10,000 bases of DNA from Trachelipus rathkii (Eukaryota > Arthropoda > Malacostraca > Isopoda > Trachelipodidae), in NCBI GenBank assembly GCA_015478945.1, contig JABUQX010099207.1:1-10000 (forward strand), given 5' to 3'. Shown in pieces: positions 8,979 through 10,000 of the stretch. Under the pieces are notes generated by a model. That model ran no database searches. It was not told the DNA's origin and saw only the letters and a list, made by a program, of their open reading frames with translations. Made by a program: the position numbers and the translations under genes. The stretch's first letter is position 1, and each line of letters begins with the position of its first letter.

Positions 8979-9129
8979 CGGCTCCGACTCCGACTCCGGC
9001 TCCGGCTCCAAGTCCCTCGAAAATTTCGCCTCCGACTCCAGCTCCGGCTCCAGGCACCCAAAAGATTTCGCCTCCGACTCCGGCTCCGGCTCCAGCCCCT
9101 CAAAAAATTTCGCCTCCAGCTCCGGCTCC
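8979..9129 (+). repeat. Right subterminal GC-rich array
   Basis: After a CGGCTCCGACTCC block come three tandem units: 9011-9051, 9052-9093 and 9094-9129 (41, 42 and 36 bases). Each has a short A-rich spacer ending ATTTCGCCTCC followed by GACTCC/AGCTCC/GGCTCC hexamers. A last partial spacer (ACCCAAAACCTTG) leads into the terminal repeat. The units run GGCTCC on the plus strand, the same direction as in the left array. The Arg/Leu-rich and Gly/Ala-rich open frames here are products of the repeat, not genes. Confidence 0.88.
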
Positions 9130-9142
9130 ACCCAAAACCTTG

Positions 9143-9158
9143 CGGCTCCGCAGCCCTG
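9143..9158 (-). repeat. Right terminal inverted repeat of the hAT element
   Basis: CGGCTCCGCAGCCCTG is the exact reverse complement of the left end at 5825-5840 and is immediately followed by the second ATTAATAT. Confidence 0.93.
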
Positions 9159-9166
9159 ATTAATAT
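9159..9166. repeat. Right copy of the hAT target-site duplication
   Basis: ATTAATAT is identical to 5817-5824 and abuts the right terminus without a gap. The motif also fits the local satellite sequence, but its exact placement against both ends makes chance unlikely. Confidence 0.9.
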
Positions 9167-9283
9167 ACCTTATTAATTAATAATTATCATTATTTTTAAT
9201 TATTATTATTATTATTAGTATTATTACTATTATTACTTTTATTATTAATTAATAATTATACCTTATTATTATTATTATTATTA

Positions 9284-9343
<60 letters not shown>

Positions 9344-9640
9344 TATTATTATTATTATTATTACTTTTGCTATTAATTATATTAATTGATAATTTATTAT
9401 TATTACTATTATTATTATTACTTTTACTATTAATTAAATTATTTTTATTATTATTAGTATTTATTATTATTATTACTTATTATTATTATTATTATTATTA
9501 TTATATTATTATATTATTATTTTGCTTATGCTTATGCTTATTATTATTATGCTTATGCTTACGCTTATGATTATTATTATTATTATTGTTATTATTATTA
9601 TTATCTTATTTTATTATTAATTTATTATTATATATGTATA
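9167..9640. repeat. Right half of the ATT-rich satellite-like array
   Basis: Long ATT/TTA trinucleotide runs contain the same interspersed motifs as the left half: the 22-base string at 9370-9391 equals 5677-5698, and TAATTATACCTTATTA at 9253-9268 equals 5731-5746. Between about 9523 and 9567 it carries TTATGC hexamers in two clusters. The Leu/Tyr-rich open frame at 9367-9570 is a translation of the repeat and not a gene. Confidence 0.85.
9523..9567. repeat. TGCTTA hexamer clusters
   Basis: Two short groups of GCTTAT units (about 9523-9541 and 9550-9567) are separated by a few ATT units. One unit is changed to GCTTAC. This is a local microsatellite variant within the ATT array. Confidence 0.75.
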
Positions 9641-9677
9641 TATTGTATATATATTGTATGGCTTATGGCTGATATTG

Positions 9678-9731
9678 TTTTTTCCAGTTTGTGAACTGGA
9701 AAAAACTGGTTGGCACAACGACCAGTTTTTT
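9678..9731 (+). other. Two adjoining hairpins sharing an A-tract
   Basis: TTTTTTCCAGTT (9678-9689) pairs perfectly over 12 bp with AACTGGAAAAAA (9694-9705) around a TGTG loop. AAAAAACTGGT (9700-9710) pairs over 11 bp with ACCAGTTTTTT (9721-9731) around a 10-base loop. The A6 at 9700-9705 belongs to both stems, so the two full hairpins exclude each other. A T-tract follows. Function is unknown; it could be the tip of a small inverted-repeat element or a regulatory RNA fold. Confidence 0.6.
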
Positions 9732-9870
9732 TTTTTCTCCCTCTTGTTTTGGAGGTTTTCCTTAGTTTCGTTTGAAGAAATTGAAGAGGTTCTCTATTGT
9801 GTTTCTTTCTTGGATTGCTTTGGAAGAGACACCAACCAAAAGTCCCCCTGACAATTTATCCACTGAAAAA

Positions 9871-9912
9871 TACCCCTGAACCACTATCCCTGAACCCATA
9901 CCCCTAAACCTG
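9871..9912 (+). repeat. Three 14-bp tandem units
   Basis: TACCCCTGAACCAC, TATCCCTGAACCCA and TACCCCTAAACCTG follow each other in exact 14-bp steps. They match at most positions. The repeat lies directly before and overlaps the start of an open frame that continues past the window end. Confidence 0.7.
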
Positions 9913-9999
9913 GAGGAGAGAAAGGCGAGTTTGGCAGAGGCGAGAAGAAAGGTGCATAATAAGAGTGAATGGCGAGGTTTTGTGAGGGGGGTATGGTTG
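9880..9999 (+). CDS. Start of an unidentified open frame cut by the window edge
   Basis: From 9880 (after a TGA at 9877-9879) a frame stays open to the window end. It gives a hydrophilic stretch including LEERKASLAEARR and SEWRGFVRG. There is no ATG in the visible part. The base composition turns G/A-rich from 9911, like the Gypsy Pol tail at 4184-4999, and WRGFVRG is faintly like the end of some reverse-transcriptase ORFs (the W-R-x-hydrophobic-V pattern). Forty codons are too few to decide; it may be part of another retroelement or chance. Confidence 0.25.
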
Positions 10000-10000
10000 T

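Larger units (their letters stand above)
5825..9158 (-). mobile_element. hAT-type DNA transposon, structurally complete, 3,334 bp
   Basis: The element starts CAGGGCTGCGGAGCCG and ends with its exact reverse complement (16-bp perfect terminal inverted repeats). It is flanked by the identical 8-mer ATTAATAT on both sides. GC-rich subterminal arrays of GGCTCC/GACTCC units follow each end. The centre carries a decayed hAT transposase on the minus strand, so the element is drawn in that orientation, plus an A38 tract and long TA repeats. The perfect terminal repeats and target duplication suggest the insertion itself is not very old, yet the transposase is full of stops; it may therefore have been moved by an enzyme made elsewhere. 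Removing it with one target copy rebuilds a continuous ATT-rich array. Membership in hAT is firm; the subfamily is not determined. Confidence 0.93.

Noticed and set aside
9011..9129. Possible CRISPR-like repeat-spacer pattern
   Set aside because: Units are directly tandem and of uneven length, with similar spacers, inside a eukaryotic transposon end; there are no unique spacers.
8848..9176. Gly/Ala-rich, Glu/Pro-rich and Arg/Leu-rich open frames
   Set aside because: They are translations of the GC-rich hexamer array at the hAT end in several frames; no gene is supported.
9367..9570. Leu-rich, Tyr-rich apparent membrane protein
   Set aside because: It is purely the translation of the ATT/TTA array.

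Overview
This looks like intergenic DNA from a repeat-rich, AT-rich invertebrate genome. The style of the non-LTR reverse transcriptase remnants, a Gypsy integrase tail and long ATT/AT microsatellites suggests an arthropod, perhaps a decapod crustacean; that is an inference from family resemblance, not a database match. I see no host gene, tRNA or rRNA. Nearly everything recognisable is mobile DNA at different stages of decay.

Layout. 1-1140: AT-rich DNA with TA microsatellite and no gene. 1141-2087: the 3' end of a CR1/Jockey-group non-LTR retrotransposon (C-terminal reverse transcriptase, short 3' UTR, poly(A) tail), plus strand, broken by frameshifts and stops. 2100-4183: a second, Jockey-like non-LTR element, plus strand, running from the end of the endonuclease (SDH motif) through the whole reverse transcriptase core (motif A present; YADD box altered to M-A-D-N) and stopping abruptly inside the C-terminal region. 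4184-4999: an intact open frame for the integrase C-terminus and tail of a Gypsy-like LTR retrotransposon, same strand and same frame as the last Jockey segment, followed by a candidate polypurine tract and a possible 3' LTR. 5605-5824 and 9159-9640: two halves of one ATT-rich satellite-like array.

The array is split by a structurally complete 3,334-bp hAT-type DNA transposon at 5825-9158. It has 16-bp perfect terminal inverted repeats starting CAGGGCTGCGG and a perfect 8-bp target duplication (ATTAATAT). GC-rich GGCTCC subterminal arrays lie at both ends. Inside, on the minus strand, is a decayed transposase in which BED finger, RNase H-like core and hAT dimerisation segments can still be read in order. 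The right edge (9641-10000) holds two adjoining hairpins that share an A-tract, a short 14-bp tandem repeat and the start of an unidentified open frame.

The points most worth a second look are the sharp Jockey/Gypsy junction with a continuous chimeric reading frame and a reversal of strand composition, the hAT element whose subterminal arrays run in the same direction at both ends, and the higher-order ATT repeat that received it. I found no convincing new functional system: the window reads as a nested transposon graveyard with one fairly fresh Gypsy piece.
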